Source of the DNA: Saccharomyces mikatae IFO 1815
Taxonomy: Eukaryota > Ascomycota > Saccharomycetes > Saccharomycetales > Saccharomycetaceae
Assembly (NCBI RefSeq): GCF_947241705.1
Contig: NC_079269.1
Coordinates: forward strand, 620,001-684,000
DNA length: 64,000 nucleotides
Reading direction: 5' to 3'
In this document: one piece after another, positions 49,787 through 60,622 of the stretch
Position numbering within the stretch: the stretch's first letter is position 1
How the letters are laid out: every line of letters begins with the position of its first letter
Position numbers and translations under genes: made by a program
Notes under the pieces: model-generated
What the model saw: the letters and a program-made list of their open reading frames with translations, nothing else
Databases searched by the model: none
What the model was told of the DNA's origin: nothing

Positions 49787-51703
49787 ATGGGCAAGAAAAA
49801 AGATCTACTGGAGAACGAACAGTTTCTTCGCATCCAAAAACTCAATGCCGCTGATGCCGGCAAAAGACAATCCATAACAGTCGACAACGAAGACGAACTA
49901 TATGGGTTAGGCTCTGCCAGTAGCTCATCTACGAATGAGCATACAACTACCACGATTACACAGAACCACAGTGTCGTGGCTTCAAACGGGGACGTCGCAT
50001 TCATTCCAGGAACCGCTACCGAAGATACCACCGATACTGTGACTCAAGAAGTAATTGAAACCGACGATCACATGTTCAAGACCCATGTGAAGACCTTGAG
50101 CTCCAAGGAAAAGGCACGGTATAGGCAAGGATCATCCAATTTTATATCGTACTTTGATGATATGTCATTTGAACACAGACCTAGTATATTAGATGGGTCA
50201 GTCAACGAACCTTTTAAGGCTAATTTCGTGGGTCCCACTTTGGAAAAGGAGATCAGAAGAAGAGAAAAAGAACTTATGGCCATGCGTAGAAACCTACACC
50301 ATCGCAAATCTTCTCCGGATGCTGCCAATCCAGCAGGGGAAAATGGTGGTGCTGCCTCAACTGGCGCCACGGCCGAAACAGTTGTCACCGTTGAAACTAC
50401 CATACTTTCTTCCAATTTCTCCGGGTTGTACGTGGCATTTTGGATGGCAATTGCATTTGGTGCTGTCAAGGCCTTGATAGACTATTATTACCAACACAAC
50501 GGTAGCTTTAAGGATTCGGAGATCTTAAAGTTCATGACGACAAATTTGTTCACTGTAGCCTCTGTGGATCTTATAATGTACTTGAGTACTTATTTCGTTG
50601 TTGGAATACAGTACCTATGTAAGTGGGGGGTCCTGAAGTGGGGTTCCACTGGGTGGGTGTTCACTTCGATTTACGAATTTTTGTTTGTTATTTTCTACAT
50701 GTACTTGACAGAAAACATCCTAAAACTACATTGGCTATCCAAGATCTTCCTCTTTTTGCATTCTTTGGTATTGTTGATGAAAATGCATTCTTTCGCTTTC
50801 TATAATGGCTATCTATGGGGTATAAAGGAAGAACTACAATTTTCCAAAAAGGCTCTTGCCAAATACAAGGACTCCATAAATGATCCTGAAGTTATTGGTG
50901 CTCTAGAAAAGAGTTGCGAATTCTGTAGTTTTGAACTAAACTCGCAGTCGTTAAGCGACCAAAAACAAGGATTTCCCAACAATATCAGTATGAGCAATTT
51001 TTTTTGGTTTACCATGTTCCCTACCTTAATCTATCAAATCGAATATCCAAGGACTAAAGAAATTAGATGGAGCTATGTGTTGGAAAAATTCTGCGCAATC
51101 TTCGGTACCATTTTCTTAATGATGATAGATGCTCAAATCTTGATGTACCCTGTCGCAATGAGAGCACTGGCTGTGCGCGAGTCTGCATGGACCGGCATAT
51201 TGGACAGATTATTGAAATGGATTGGATTACTCGTTGATATTGTACCAGGATTTATTGTAATGTACATCCTAGATTTCTATTTGATTTGGGATGCCATTTT
51301 GAACTGTGTAGCAGAATTGACAAGATTCGGCGACAGGTATTTTTACGGTGATTGGTGGAATTGTGTTAGTTGGGCAGATTTCAGTAGAATTTGGAACATC
51401 CCAGTGCATAAGTTTTTATTGAGGCATGTTTACCATAGTTCAATGAGTTCATTTAAGTTGAATAAGAGTCAAGCAACATTGATGACCTTTTTCCTAAGTT
51501 CTGTCGTTCACGAGCTGGCTATGTACGTCATCTTCAAGAAGTTGAGATTCTACTTGTTCTTCTTCCAAATGCTGCAAATGCCACTGGTAGCTTTAACAAA
51601 CACTAAATTCATGAGAAATAGAACCATAATCGGAAATGTTATTTTCTGGCTTGGTATATGTATGGGACCAAGTGTCATGTGCACATTGTACTTGACATTC
51701 TAA
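49787..51703 (+). CDS. ARE2: Acyl-CoA:sterol acyltransferase Are2
   Basis: The 638-residue product (642 in S. cerevisiae) has a long, variable cytosolic N-terminus (about 1-205), then a membrane-bound O-acyltransferase core with about nine hydrophobic segments. The family motif FYGDWWN is at 519-525 and the active-site histidine in SSVVHELAMY is His575. Are2 is the main ergosterol esterifying enzyme in the ER under aerobic growth. A perfect PDRE lies upstream. Together with Lro1 in this window it fills lipid droplets. Confidence 0.97.
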   Translation: MGKKKDLLENEQFLRIQKLNAADAGKRQSITVDNEDELYGLGSASSSSTNEHTTTTITQNHSVVASNGDVAFIPGTATEDTTDTVTQEVIETDDHMFKTHVKTLSSKEKARYRQGSSNFISYFDDMSFEHRPSILDGSVNEPFKANFVGPTLEKEIRRREKELMAMRRNLHHRKSSPDAANPAGENGGAASTGATAETVVTVETTILSSNFSGLYVAFWMAIAFGAVKALIDYYYQHNGSFKDSEILKFMTTNLFTVASVDLIMYLSTYFVVGIQYLCKWGVLKWGSTGWVFTSIYEFLFVIFYMYLTENILKLHWLSKIFLFLHSLVLLMKMHSFAFYNGYLWGIKEELQFSKKALAKYKDSINDPEVIGALEKSCEFCSFELNSQSLSDQKQGFPNNISMSNFFWFTMFPTLIYQIEYPRTKEIRWSYVLEKFCAIFGTIFLMMIDAQILMYPVAMRALAVRESAWTGILDRLLKWIGLLVDIVPGFIVMYILDFYLIWDAILNCVAELTRFGDRYFYGDWWNCVSWADFSRIWNIPVHKFLLRHVYHSSMSSFKLNKSQATLMTFFLSSVVHELAMYVIFKKLRFYLFFFQMLQMPLVALTNTKFMRNRTIIGNVIFWLGICMGPSVMCTLYLTF

Positions 51704-51751
51704 GGCATCTCGAAACGGTCTCTAGAAGCTATCAAGTCTCCCAAGTTTACC

Positions 51752-51770
51752 TTTTTTTTTTTTTTTTTTT
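51752..51770. repeat. Poly-T tract (T19) in the ARE2/ATP23 convergent gap
   Basis: Nineteen consecutive T on the plus strand, 50 bp after the ARE2 stop. This is a mononucleotide run likely to vary in length; it may help exclude nucleosomes at the shared 3' end. Confidence 0.9.
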
Positions 51771-51867
51771 AATGTTATTATCTACATGTTTCTGTACACT
51801 TAATATATGTTAATATAAGATTGTGTTTATACTTTCTATTATAGAATATTGTCAGTAATCATATCTT

Positions 51868-52551
51868 TCATCTGTAAATCTCATCAAACGGCCTTGTGTC
51901 AGCGAAACAACTATCCCAAACTTCATCCACGATTTTTGCAGCATGTTCCTTGCTATTACACTTGGGATTTCCTGAGACACTAATTATAGCTCTCCTTCTT
52001 ACACAGTCTTGGTGACCTCTTGCCACATGGAATCCTGTGCTGAACCCCCTTCTTTTGAGCTCTTCCCAAAATCTGCATTCCCCACTCAATGAAGAGGCTC
52101 TGATCTCTGAACAAGCATGATGTTTCAGATTTAGCCAATCTATTTGCCATTTTAAATCATCGAAATAATGAACCAGCTCGTGTGATAGTGTGTCCTCTAA
52201 GTGCCATTTGTCACGTAACCTGTTTTGACACAATAGAATTCCTAATTCAGGATGGAAGCCACCACCCTTCCAATCGGGACAGTAATCGCAAATAATCTTC
52301 GAATCGTCAAATTTATCATCCCTACCCTTATTCAGCTTCGTTATAGCCTGTACCATAAAACGAACCGTAGGGGAGTACTTAAGCATCCAATCTCGATATT
52401 CATAGCACTTGAGGCATTCCAGTTTCAGCGCCCGAGCTTTAGAATCTTCCTCGTATCGGATTTTCTCCTCTGGCGTCAACCCTATACCAGTTTTGTACTG
52501 CATGGTCCGTCTCCACCACTCAAACCCGGTATCATTCCCGCCAGTACCCAT
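51868..52551 (-). CDS. ATP23: Mitochondrial metalloprotease and ATP synthase assembly factor Atp23
   Basis: The 227-residue product has the zinc-protease motif HELVH at 124-128 and many conserved cysteines (ECLKCYEYRD, CDYCPDW, CVRRRAIISV, CNSKEHA). Atp23 is imported by the Mia40 pathway, clips the presequence of Atp6 and chaperones its insertion into the Fo ring. An in-frame stop lies a few codons upstream of the ATG at 52551, so the start is secure. Confidence 0.96.
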   Translation of the reverse strand: MGTGGNDTGFEWWRRTMQYKTGIGLTPEEKIRYEEDSKARALKLECLKCYEYRDWMLKYSPTVRFMVQAITKLNKGRDDKFDDSKIICDYCPDWKGGGFHPELGILLCQNRLRDKWHLEDTLSHELVHYFDDLKWQIDWLNLKHHACSEIRASSLSGECRFWEELKRRGFSTGFHVARGHQDCVRRRAIISVSGNPKCNSKEHAAKIVDEVWDSCFADTRPFDEIYR

Positions 52552-52813
52552 TTTATCAAAAAGAACTTGTCCTACTCAAGTCCTTTTTGGTTCCGCTTGT
52601 GCCAATGATCTCTTCCTCTTCTTTTCAATATTACATACTTGTTTGGTCTATAGCGTCAAAAGTGACAAGTAACTGAATACGCCGAAGAGTGAAAAAAGTG
52701 AAAACTTATACAATAAAATTGTGATAGCAGCAGTATTATTGCAAAAATGGATACAATACAGATATAGATAGAAAATCGAGATAAATAGAGGCCTTCTTTT
52801 CGCTTTTTTCAAC

Positions 52814-54028
52814 ATGTCTAGTTCATTATTTGGTCCTCTCTTGGGCTTTTTGGAACGTGTCAATTCTCTCAATGCACCCTACCAAGCATTATCATATGAT
52901 GAACAGAAGGCAATGACCATTTGGCAAAGGGTCAAATTCTATAATTGGACTTTTGAATTATGTGCTTTAGGTGTGTTGTTTCTGGTGTATGCATTTTACA
53001 AAATTGGTAACTCCGTTAATTTGAAACGCGGAAACCAGATCTTTCAATCCTTGCATTCATTTCTGGCCAACGACTTAAAGTTCTCCCGTGTAGGCTTCAA
53101 TATCAACGGCTCCAAAATTTTCACCGTGGAGCACCAAAACACATGGTTTTCTTCTTTTGCTACGGGTAGATCTGCTATTAAAAGTATCAATTTGAACCTT
53201 CATTTGGTGGCTCGTAGCAACCCTTTTTCTATGTGCCTAGAATATCTGCTTGGATTTTTTTTTGCCAGCTTGAAAAGTAAGCAACTGGAAGAATTCATTG
53301 AAATTGTGATCAAACCAAATGGTGTTTCTGTGGCCAGTGAATCTGCTCATGCTAACAAGAATGCTCAGGAAATTCTGGGCAAGTTCAAATTCGTTACTTC
53401 TATTGTTAACAAAGAGTTCATGAATCAAGCAAGAACAGAGAATTATTTCCTGTCCATTGCACATACAAGTGAAAATGACAAATTGCCAAACAATTTTGTC
53501 TACATGTCCGACGTCAACCAATTATCTGGATTCATGTTCCATTACTCCAAACCCTTTGAGATTTTATCTCAAGCTGGTAATCTTTTGAAGTTTATTAGTT
53601 TCACTGATTTGCCTGTCGATCCTCCACGTGATGATAAAGAATGGGAAAATTCAATTGAGCCAAAAGCTATCATTCGTTGTGCTGTTCCTCAAAACGAGAA
53701 TGAATTGAAGTTGTTGAACCAAATCATTGCCCTAGTTGTAGAAATATACGATGGGTGCACTCAAGATTTGGTTCAAAAGTCACCAAACTTGTTCATCACC
53801 AATGATATCCTGAAGAAGACTACCAACTTGCGTCAACAAGAATTGAACAAGATCAGAAAATTCATGAAAGAAAGCGAATTGGAATTGGCAAAGGAGAAAA
53901 AACTGGAGTTGGAAAAGGCCAAGAGACGTCAATTGAAGGCCTCTGGTCAGCAAGAAAAAGTGGATCAAAAAATGAAAGAAAAAAGAGAGAGACGTCTCAG
54001 AAACAAACAAAGAACAAGAATTCAATAA
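52814..54028 (+). CDS. YNR021W: ER membrane protein of the CCDC47 family (YNR021W)
   Basis: The 404-residue product has one membrane helix (about 46-64, WTFELCALGVLFLVYAFYKIG). A DUF1682 domain (about 70-335) follows, then a basic coiled coil (about 345-404, rich in Glu, Lys and Arg, ending RLRNKQRTRIQ). CCDC47 in animals is part of the PAT chaperone and multipass translocon at the ER. The yeast protein is ER-located, but its job is not firmly known to me. Divergent from ATP23. Confidence 0.9.
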   Translation: MSSSLFGPLLGFLERVNSLNAPYQALSYDEQKAMTIWQRVKFYNWTFELCALGVLFLVYAFYKIGNSVNLKRGNQIFQSLHSFLANDLKFSRVGFNINGSKIFTVEHQNTWFSSFATGRSAIKSINLNLHLVARSNPFSMCLEYLLGFFFASLKSKQLEEFIEIVIKPNGVSVASESAHANKNAQEILGKFKFVTSIVNKEFMNQARTENYFLSIAHTSENDKLPNNFVYMSDVNQLSGFMFHYSKPFEILSQAGNLLKFISFTDLPVDPPRDDKEWENSIEPKAIIRCAVPQNENELKLLNQIIALVVEIYDGCTQDLVQKSPNLFITNDILKKTTNLRQQELNKIRKFMKESELELAKEKKLELEKAKRRQLKASGQQEKVDQKMKEKRERRLRNKQRTRIQ

Positions 54029-54233
54029 GAATTTCGTTTTACTCTTTCTTCCTCCTTATCGTTTTCTAAGCCTCTTTGGTTTCTTTTATAAGGACGTTTA
54101 CCACGTATCCATACACTTAAATAGTAAATATGTACATTGATATGTAATTCTTCAAACTGTCTTCATATTGTTGTTTATGATATTATTTATGTACAAGTTT
54201 TTGCGTTGCATGAAAAATCCACCATTTTGACAA

Positions 54234-54653
54234 TTAAATGTCAAGACCGGGAATCTTGACTTCCTCAATAGTAATCCCAGAATCCAGTAAACCTTTCTTT
54301 TCAATTTTAGGCTTCTCTTGTTTGTCTTGTTCAAGAACAGATTGTCGTTGCAACTCCATCTTTCTTTGAGCTTCCATTTTTTTGTGCTTGGAGAGTAATT
54401 GACGCTCTTCCTCTAATTTTAGCTCACGCACCTGGTACAATTTTAACAGCTCCATATTTACATCGTGCACTTCGTTGAGTATATACTTTGCACCATTGTG
54501 ATTATGTAAATAGTTTCTCATTAAAGATGGTTTGACATTGGTAACTTGCCCTTTATATAACTGAAATCGCGGGAAATCCCTCAGTAATTGGATCTTCACC
54601 CTGTGGGTCCTCTTCGTCAAGGCACTCAAGCATACTTGGGTGGAACGGAACAT
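54234..54653 (-). CDS. MRPL50: Mitochondrial large-subunit ribosomal protein bL9m
   Basis: The ATG at 54653 ([16 protein letters not shown]) gives 139 residues, as in S. cerevisiae; an apparent extension upstream has no ATG. A short basic, Ser/Thr-rich presequence leads into the bL9 N-domain ([19 protein letters not shown], then [10 protein letters not shown]). A charged coiled helix (about 75-120) follows. Convergent with YNR021W. Confidence 0.94.
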   Translation of the reverse strand: MFRSTQVCLSALTKRTHRVKIQLLRDFPRFQLYKGQVTNVKPSLMRNYLHNHNGAKYILNEVHDVNMELLKLYQVRELKLEEERQLLSKHKKMEAQRKMELQRQSVLEQDKQEKPKIEKKGLLDSGITIEEVKIPGLDI

Positions 54654-54881
54654 CTTTATTTCACCAGCTTCTTTCGTTTTGTAGCTAGCTCTTTTATACA
54701 CTTCTTTTATTACGGAAGAGCTTTATTGCTGCCCTTTCACTTTTAGTTTTTCATCGGAAAGAACGAATGAACTAAAACTCACTATAATAAACAAAGGAAG
54801 TGAATAATTACGTGGATGTGCTGGAACGAAAACATTCATTAATCTCAAAGCAATCAAAAGGGAAAGTAAACGGTTTGAACC

Positions 54882-56582
54882 ATGTCTAAGGTAATCAAAC
54901 CTAGCAGTGGGAAGGGTTCTAGAAAGAGTTCGAAAGGGCCTACACCGGATACTAAAAATTTCATTAATTCGAAGAAAAAGGATCCGATAAATAAAGATAA
55001 ACCCAATAATGCATCTCAAAACACACCAGCAGTTCCACATTCACACCCATCAGATACGGTTATTCCAGATCGTCTGATCAAATTAATTCCGGAGTTGTAT
55101 TCATTTCAACAACTGATGGATTCTGAGAAAAGATTAGACCATTTTATTTACCTACGAAACCTACATATGAAGCGCATGTTAGCGCAATGGGATAACTCGA
55201 AGGCTTCTCAAGAGTTCTTCTATCCTCATTTGGAGTCTCCAAATGTGAAGTATCTTCGGATCTTCATTTCAAATGTCAGCGAAAGCCAACCTTGGCAACG
55301 GGACACGAATAATGAGTCTACGCCTATGGCGTTGGAGAATGCTACTTGGACGATGAGAATCGAAGGTCGATTACTGGACGGTATACAAGCCAATGATCCA
55401 GCAAGAGAGAAGTTTAGCTCCTTCATAGAATCCATAGTGGTGGACTTCAAAAATAGAGAGAACGACGACGAACCATCTATTAAGGTTGATGATGTTCCAG
55501 CCGAAGAAAATATCACCGAAATACCTAGTGAGAAGAACTTGAATTTAAGTTTGCCTTTACAATTTTCTCTGCCGAATGATAACAGCTCTACCACTAGTAA
55601 CATTGTCCAAAATAACGTCATGATGGCAGAGCAGACTGTTAAAAAAGACATGGTTTCTACAACACCAAAGTTAGAGCCAGTAAAATGGCAGTATGACCCA
55701 AATAATCCGGTAGATTTTGATGGACTTGATATTAAGAGGACAGGTTCTGAAAATGTAGAATGTACTATAAGCATACTGCGAAAGTCATCCCCGGAAGAGC
55801 CGTTTATGACTTATTCTCCAGAGCTAGCCAGTGTAATAGGATTGAAGAGGGGAACATTACATGATGCTATATTCTCAATATATAAATACATTCATCTAAA
55901 TGGGTTACTTAACAATGATGAGTCTACTTTCGCAAACTTGATGAGTAATAGGAACAACTACAATACCAATACTAGTACCAATAATGTGCTCGATGCAACA
56001 CACAATCAAATGTCTACTGTAAGGTTAGACTTACAGCTCTCGACCTTATTGCCTGAAGGTCTTAAGAAGTCTTCACCATCTACTATGAAACTGACAGATT
56101 TAATGGCTCTAATTAATACACATTTACTCCCACTAGAACCAATTGTAATTGACTACACAGTACGCGTTGATAAAGCTTCCACATATGGTGAGTTAGTTAT
56201 TGATATTGAAGTGCCCGATCTCAATGCCATAAAATTGAATAACCTACGGAGAGAAAGCCAAACTGGAACCGCTGAGTTGAATGAAATCACTAAGGATTTT
56301 GAACAAATCAAAGCTAAGATAGCATCGCAAGACAAAGAGATAATTTCTACTCTGTCAGATTTACACGAAAGTAACAAACGATATCGTTTCTTCAAGAAAA
56401 TCAGTGAGGACCCAGTTAAGACATTAAAAGAATGTATTGAGTCTACTTCGAATGCTTTGAAAGTCTTATCCGGCGATGAAGGCTATAATGAAGATATGGT
56501 AAGGCGAGCTAGCTTTTACAAGGAAAATGAGGCAATGTTACGCGAAAACATAGAAGTCATTTTATCAAATGGACGAATGTAG
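54882..56582 (+). CDS. SNF12: SWI/SNF chromatin-remodelling subunit Snf12 (Swp73)
   Basis: The 566-residue product (566 in S. cerevisiae) has a basic low-complexity N-terminus (1-55). A SWIB-type region lies around residues 310-390 ([21 protein letters not shown], then [12 protein letters not shown]). C-terminal helices follow (about 450-566). Snf12 is the BAF60-family scaffold subunit of SWI/SNF. Start ATG at 54882. Confidence 0.95.
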   Translation: MSKVIKPSSGKGSRKSSKGPTPDTKNFINSKKKDPINKDKPNNASQNTPAVPHSHPSDTVIPDRLIKLIPELYSFQQLMDSEKRLDHFIYLRNLHMKRMLAQWDNSKASQEFFYPHLESPNVKYLRIFISNVSESQPWQRDTNNESTPMALENATWTMRIEGRLLDGIQANDPAREKFSSFIESIVVDFKNRENDDEPSIKVDDVPAEENITEIPSEKNLNLSLPLQFSLPNDNSSTTSNIVQNNVMMAEQTVKKDMVSTTPKLEPVKWQYDPNNPVDFDGLDIKRTGSENVECTISILRKSSPEEPFMTYSPELASVIGLKRGTLHDAIFSIYKYIHLNGLLNNDESTFANLMSNRNNYNTNTSTNNVLDATHNQMSTVRLDLQLSTLLPEGLKKSSPSTMKLTDLMALINTHLLPLEPIVIDYTVRVDKASTYGELVIDIEVPDLNAIKLNNLRRESQTGTAELNEITKDFEQIKAKIASQDKEIISTLSDLHESNKRYRFFKKISEDPVKTLKECIESTSNALKVLSGDEGYNEDMVRRASFYKENEAMLRENIEVILSNGRM

Positions 56583-56879
56583 GTTTATTTATGTTGATAC
56601 ATAGTAAATTCAAAAGTCGCATTTTTTTCTTTGTATAAAGTCAAAATAGTAAGAAAAGGATATTAGAAATCTAAAAACACTATGAGTATACACTACAAAC
56701 AGATAATGCTGGTTTGTTTATATCATCTTGGTTTAAAAGCACATGTCTGAGTCTATTGTCTCTTTTTTAAGTAAGGCGCTGAAAAATTTTCTACTGAAAA
56801 TCTCAAAATACTATATGATAGAGATGAGGGCCACTTGAATACACAAAGCAGATAAAAGAACGGAAGAAAAAACCATAAA

Positions 56880-57422
56880 ATGAGTGCCAATAATGGTGTC
56901 ACCGGAAAACTCTCTAGTAGGGTTATGAATATGAAGTTTATGAAATTCGGTAGAACAGATGACGACGAAAGTTCCAACTCCAACACACCCTCTAATACCA
57001 ATTCAGACGTAGAATCCACAGAGCAAAAAAGGAAATTGTTTGGACGAGATAACTCAGAATGGGACCTCAATAACTATAATGACGATGTGAAACAAATCTT
57101 AGGCAAGGAGAAGAAAAAAGTGAAAAAAGTAATATATAAGAAGCGACACCATCTTATAGTTTCCAACGTCGGTTATAGTGAATTGCGAAAAAGTGATGGT
57201 GTAATAAGTGGAAGAAAGACTTTTGGTGACGATACTGGTGATACAAATTCTAAGAAGAGAAAGCTAGAGGAAAATGAACAAGATGAGGAAGAAAGAAGTG
57301 ATGTTACAGGAAACCAAGATAAAGGAGAGGATGAATATGACCTGGATAAACTATTCAAAAATAGCAACAAGAAGAGAAAGAATACACAGAACAGTAAGAA
57401 TAAAAATAAAAATAAAAAATAA
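56880..57422 (+). CDS. MPP6: Nuclear exosome cofactor Mpp6
   Basis: The 180-residue product (186 in S. cerevisiae) starts MSANNGVTGKLSSRVMNMKF. The segment KLSSRVMNMKFMKF is the conserved Mpp6 motif that contacts the exosome and Mtr4. The rest is Asp/Glu- and Lys-rich and disordered, ending in KNKNKNKK. Mpp6 binds Rrp40 in the nuclear exosome and recruits Mtr4 for RNA surveillance and pre-rRNA processing. Convergent with SEC12. Confidence 0.93.
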   Translation: MSANNGVTGKLSSRVMNMKFMKFGRTDDDESSNSNTPSNTNSDVESTEQKRKLFGRDNSEWDLNNYNDDVKQILGKEKKKVKKVIYKKRHHLIVSNVGYSELRKSDGVISGRKTFGDDTGDTNSKKRKLEENEQDEEERSDVTGNQDKGEDEYDLDKLFKNSNKKRKNTQNSKNKNKNKK

Positions 57423-57739
57423 AAAAAGTAGTGCTGATAATATATCTGCGAACTTTCGTATTCGTGTATAATAATGAAACATAATATATAAATCTCTGTA
57501 GTACGTTTTCATGTTTGTCGTGCTTTGCTTGAATGATAGGAAGCGATTATTTCTTCTAATTTCACTTGACTTTATGGCGTACGCAATTACATACAAAACA
57601 CGCCATTATTTTGCTTAGTAGACAAATCTATATCAATAAAATTGAGTTTTTCTTTCATTCTTTGATGTCTTCATTTTTTGTATTTGCTACTTCATTATTG
57701 CCGTCCCGAAAAGATTGATTTTATTCATGTAATTTTATC
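57423..57739. other. Convergent MPP6/SEC12 3' region
   Basis: 317 AT-rich bp between convergent genes. I see no gene or recognised site. Confidence 0.4.
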
Positions 57740-59161
57740 TCAAACTCTGGCATTATCTTCCCCTCGAAAAGTTGCATTTGTAATGCCGAGGTCAATCGCT
57801 TCCCTATCAATAGTACTGCTTTCAATATCCAGGTCTTTGGACACATTCACACTATCTGTCTCGTGCATGTCACTTAGTCTTAGGGAATCAGTGATGGATA
57901 CAGACGTTTTAGTACCGTGGTTGCCAAACAAGGTTGTCTGATGTAAGTCCTCATCAATTACATAGGGCGAAGAGATAGTATTCCTCTTCATCAAAAAATT
58001 GCCCTTTGCATAGTTAAAAAGAGTGGAATGCAAATTGTGCTTATAAGAAAACTGTAAAATGTAGGAAAGCAATAAAATGAGGATGAAGTTGGTGAAAAAT
58101 TTGGAGATTTTTTCCTTCGTTGAAGTGTAATTGGCATAGTTGAATGGTAGTTTTATTATATGAATAGTATTGGCCGCAGAAACACTCGCCACGTATGTAG
58201 AATCTGGGGATATCGTGACTTCAGTAATGGCAAAACTATGAGCCTGTTTGAATATTTTAGATATCGAAAAGTCCTTTAGTTTCACAAGAGCTATGGAATT
58301 GTCATTACTTGCCAATACCGCCAATTCACCCTTCACGTCGACATCCATAGAAGTGATCCCTTTAAACTTGTTTGTGACTTGTTTAAATTTCAACACTGAA
58401 GTATTTCCTGATTTGATGCTTATCTTAGTCAACACGATACCTTTACCTTTTTTTAAAGAGGCCGCAATCATCACTGTATCATCTGCTATGAAGTTTATCT
58501 TGGATAAACTCCAATTTGTATCAAAGTCCGTCTTCCTAGCAATGCAACTCCCTGTGACTGTCGATATAACTTCCAAACTAGAACCGGTAATATAAGCAAC
58601 AACTTTACCATCAGTAGAAAAGTGCAAATCTTTTACCTCACCCCTGGTTTCAATCTCGAACTTTTCAGTTAAGTCACTTGGGTCAATGATCCTCATTATA
58701 GCAGGCACTTTAGATGACGCAATGGCTGCCACGCTACCCTCCCGTGATATATAGACTAGCTTTGTGTAGTCATCCGCGTTCGTAGATCTATCAAAGTCCA
58801 CACTAGTGACAAACTTCAATTGGCCATTCAATTCATCATATGCAAATTTTCTCAAGTGCTTATTACCCTTACCTTGTGCAATCTTCGTACTATTCTCATT
58901 GCAACCTAACAAAACAATACCCCTAGAAGCATCAATTGCAGTAGGAGAGTCGTCATTATCTTCCAATGTGAACTCGCTTAATATACAAAACTGTTCCTTC
59001 TCACTGTTTTTAGTGGGATCCACGCGCAAGGTTGTCAACTTGTTTGGTATCCCATTGTTACCTTCACCTCCCCCACCTGCCACAAGCAACGTGTTATTAT
59101 TCAAAAACTTGGCTCCATAAGCAGGATAGCCGACATTATAACCAGCTGTCACAAACTTCAT
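57740..59161 (-). CDS. SEC12: Sar1 guanine nucleotide exchange factor Sec12
   Basis: The 473-residue product (471 in S. cerevisiae) has a cytosolic seven-bladed WD-type propeller (1-350, starting [20 protein letters not shown]). The K-loop region near [13 protein letters not shown] binds potassium and activates Sar1. One membrane helix (about 355-373, [13 protein letters not shown]) and a Ser/Thr-rich lumenal tail follow. Sec12 starts COPII coat assembly at the ER. Confidence 0.96.
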   Translation of the reverse strand: MKFVTAGYNVGYPAYGAKFLNNNTLLVAGGGGEGNNGIPNKLTTLRVDPTKNSEKEQFCILSEFTLEDNDDSPTAIDASRGIVLLGCNENSTKIAQGKGNKHLRKFAYDELNGQLKFVTSVDFDRSTNADDYTKLVYISREGSVAAIASSKVPAIMRIIDPSDLTEKFEIETRGEVKDLHFSTDGKVVAYITGSSLEVISTVTGSCIARKTDFDTNWSLSKINFIADDTVMIAASLKKGKGIVLTKISIKSGNTSVLKFKQVTNKFKGITSMDVDVKGELAVLASNDNSIALVKLKDFSISKIFKQAHSFAITEVTISPDSTYVASVSAANTIHIIKLPFNYANYTSTKEKISKFFTNFILILLLSYILQFSYKHNLHSTLFNYAKGNFLMKRNTISSPYVIDEDLHQTTLFGNHGTKTSVSITDSLRLSDMHETDSVNVSKDLDIESSTIDREAIDLGITNATFRGEDNARV

Positions 59162-59390
59162 ACTGGCTCTATTATATCGCTTGATATCTTGTTATATTCC
59201 TACCTCTATCTTGTATTCTCCTACGTTTCTGTACCCGTTTTTTTGTTTTCTAGATTTTTTTTTCAACTTTTCTTTTTCCCTCAATCTTGCACTATTGGCA
59301 AACCATTCAAGATGAAAACGACAACTAACTTCGAGAGAACGATCTGATGAAAAAGAAGGGTGTACACATGCCAGTGTGAGCGTGATATTA

Positions 59391-60344
59391 ATGACTAGTA
59401 CATTACACACGACAAAGAAAGTGCTCTCCATTCAATCGCACGTTATACATGGTTACGTGGGGAATAAGGCCGCTACATTCCCACTTCAGTACAGAGGGTG
59501 GGACGTGGATGTACTGAACACAGTTCAATTTTCCAATCATCCAGGATACGCTCACTTCACGGGATTCAAGTTCAGCACCGAGGAGCTGGTGGACATCGTA
59601 GAAAAAGGGTTGGTCGGGGCCCTTGGCATCAAGTATGATGCCGTACTCAGTGGCTATTTGCCCAATGTACAAGCGCTTCAGAAAGTAGCAGGAATAGTAG
59701 GACAGTTGTGTGAGGACGATGAAAACGTAAAGTGGGTATTAGACCCTGTGCTGGGTGACAACGGCAGGCTGTACGTGGATGAAAAATGTGTTGCAGTGTA
59801 CAGAAACATCCTACAAAACTTCAGAATTTTTCTGGCCACACCGAACCAGTTTGAAATGGAGTTACTTGTGGGAATGTCAATCCATACTTTAGACGATGCT
59901 AAGCGCGCGTTTGAGCTCTTCCATGAAAAGTACCCTCGAGTGGCTCGGGTAGTTGTCACTAGCTTAGAACTGTCTGAGTTCAGCAACGATAACGTGTACG
60001 TGGTAGCAGGGTTTGATTCCTCTCTCAGTAACGAGATATTCTTTTACAAAATTCCCAAGATCAACGCAACATTTAGTGGAAGTGGTGACCTAATCAGCGC
60101 TATGCTCACAGACTCATTACTAAACGATCACGGCCACACACAGCAAACATTAAGTACATCCTTGGGCCAAGTCTTGTGGCTCGTCACTAGTATCCTACAA
60201 AGGACGTACGATTTAAACGTAGCTGGTCAGGATCCGCATGACTCCGCTATAAGAATCAAAGATTTGAAGCTGATCCAGTGCAGAGACATCTTGAAGCAAG
60301 ATCCCGTACCCACGATAGGCAAGCCGGAAACCATTAAGTTGTAA
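59391..60344 (+). CDS. BUD17: Putative pyridoxal kinase Bud17
   Basis: The first ATG is at 59391 (MTSTLHTTKKVLSIQSHVIH), giving 317 residues as in S. cerevisiae. This is a PfkB/ribokinase-type fold: SIQSHVIHGYVGNKAA binds substrate, PVLGDNGRLY sits mid-protein and the anion-hole motif FSGSGDLISAM carries the catalytic Asp. The family phosphorylates pyridoxal or pyridoxine with ATP. Mutants were found for bud-site defects, but the enzymatic role is inferred from the family. Bud16 is the paralogue. Confidence 0.94.
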   Translation: MTSTLHTTKKVLSIQSHVIHGYVGNKAATFPLQYRGWDVDVLNTVQFSNHPGYAHFTGFKFSTEELVDIVEKGLVGALGIKYDAVLSGYLPNVQALQKVAGIVGQLCEDDENVKWVLDPVLGDNGRLYVDEKCVAVYRNILQNFRIFLATPNQFEMELLVGMSIHTLDDAKRAFELFHEKYPRVARVVVTSLELSEFSNDNVYVVAGFDSSLSNEIFFYKIPKINATFSGSGDLISAMLTDSLLNDHGHTQQTLSTSLGQVLWLVTSILQRTYDLNVAGQDPHDSAIRIKDLKLIQCRDILKQDPVPTIGKPETIKL

Positions 60345-60622
60345 CATCCACGAGAAGGTACATACTCCTTCCTTATTGGGATGCGGCTGCTGCAGGAACC
60401 AGCCTAAATAGGAAAATACATTCCTGATATAGTAATTTCAGGAACACAACGCGACCCTTTAGAGAAAATTGCCCTCTGGGTTTTTCAATATGAAGAGAGA
60501 AAAACATTTATAACACTAATTAACGTAAAATCAAGTATTGAAGTAGATAGATAAAGAGAGACTATTCATATTCTGGCACGCCGATTTGAGAAACTACCAT
60601 AATTTGAATACCCTGTCTCACA

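Noticed and set aside
54654-54701. 16-codon extension of MRPL50
   Set aside because: Its first codon is GTG and the presequence expected for import begins at the ATG at 54653.
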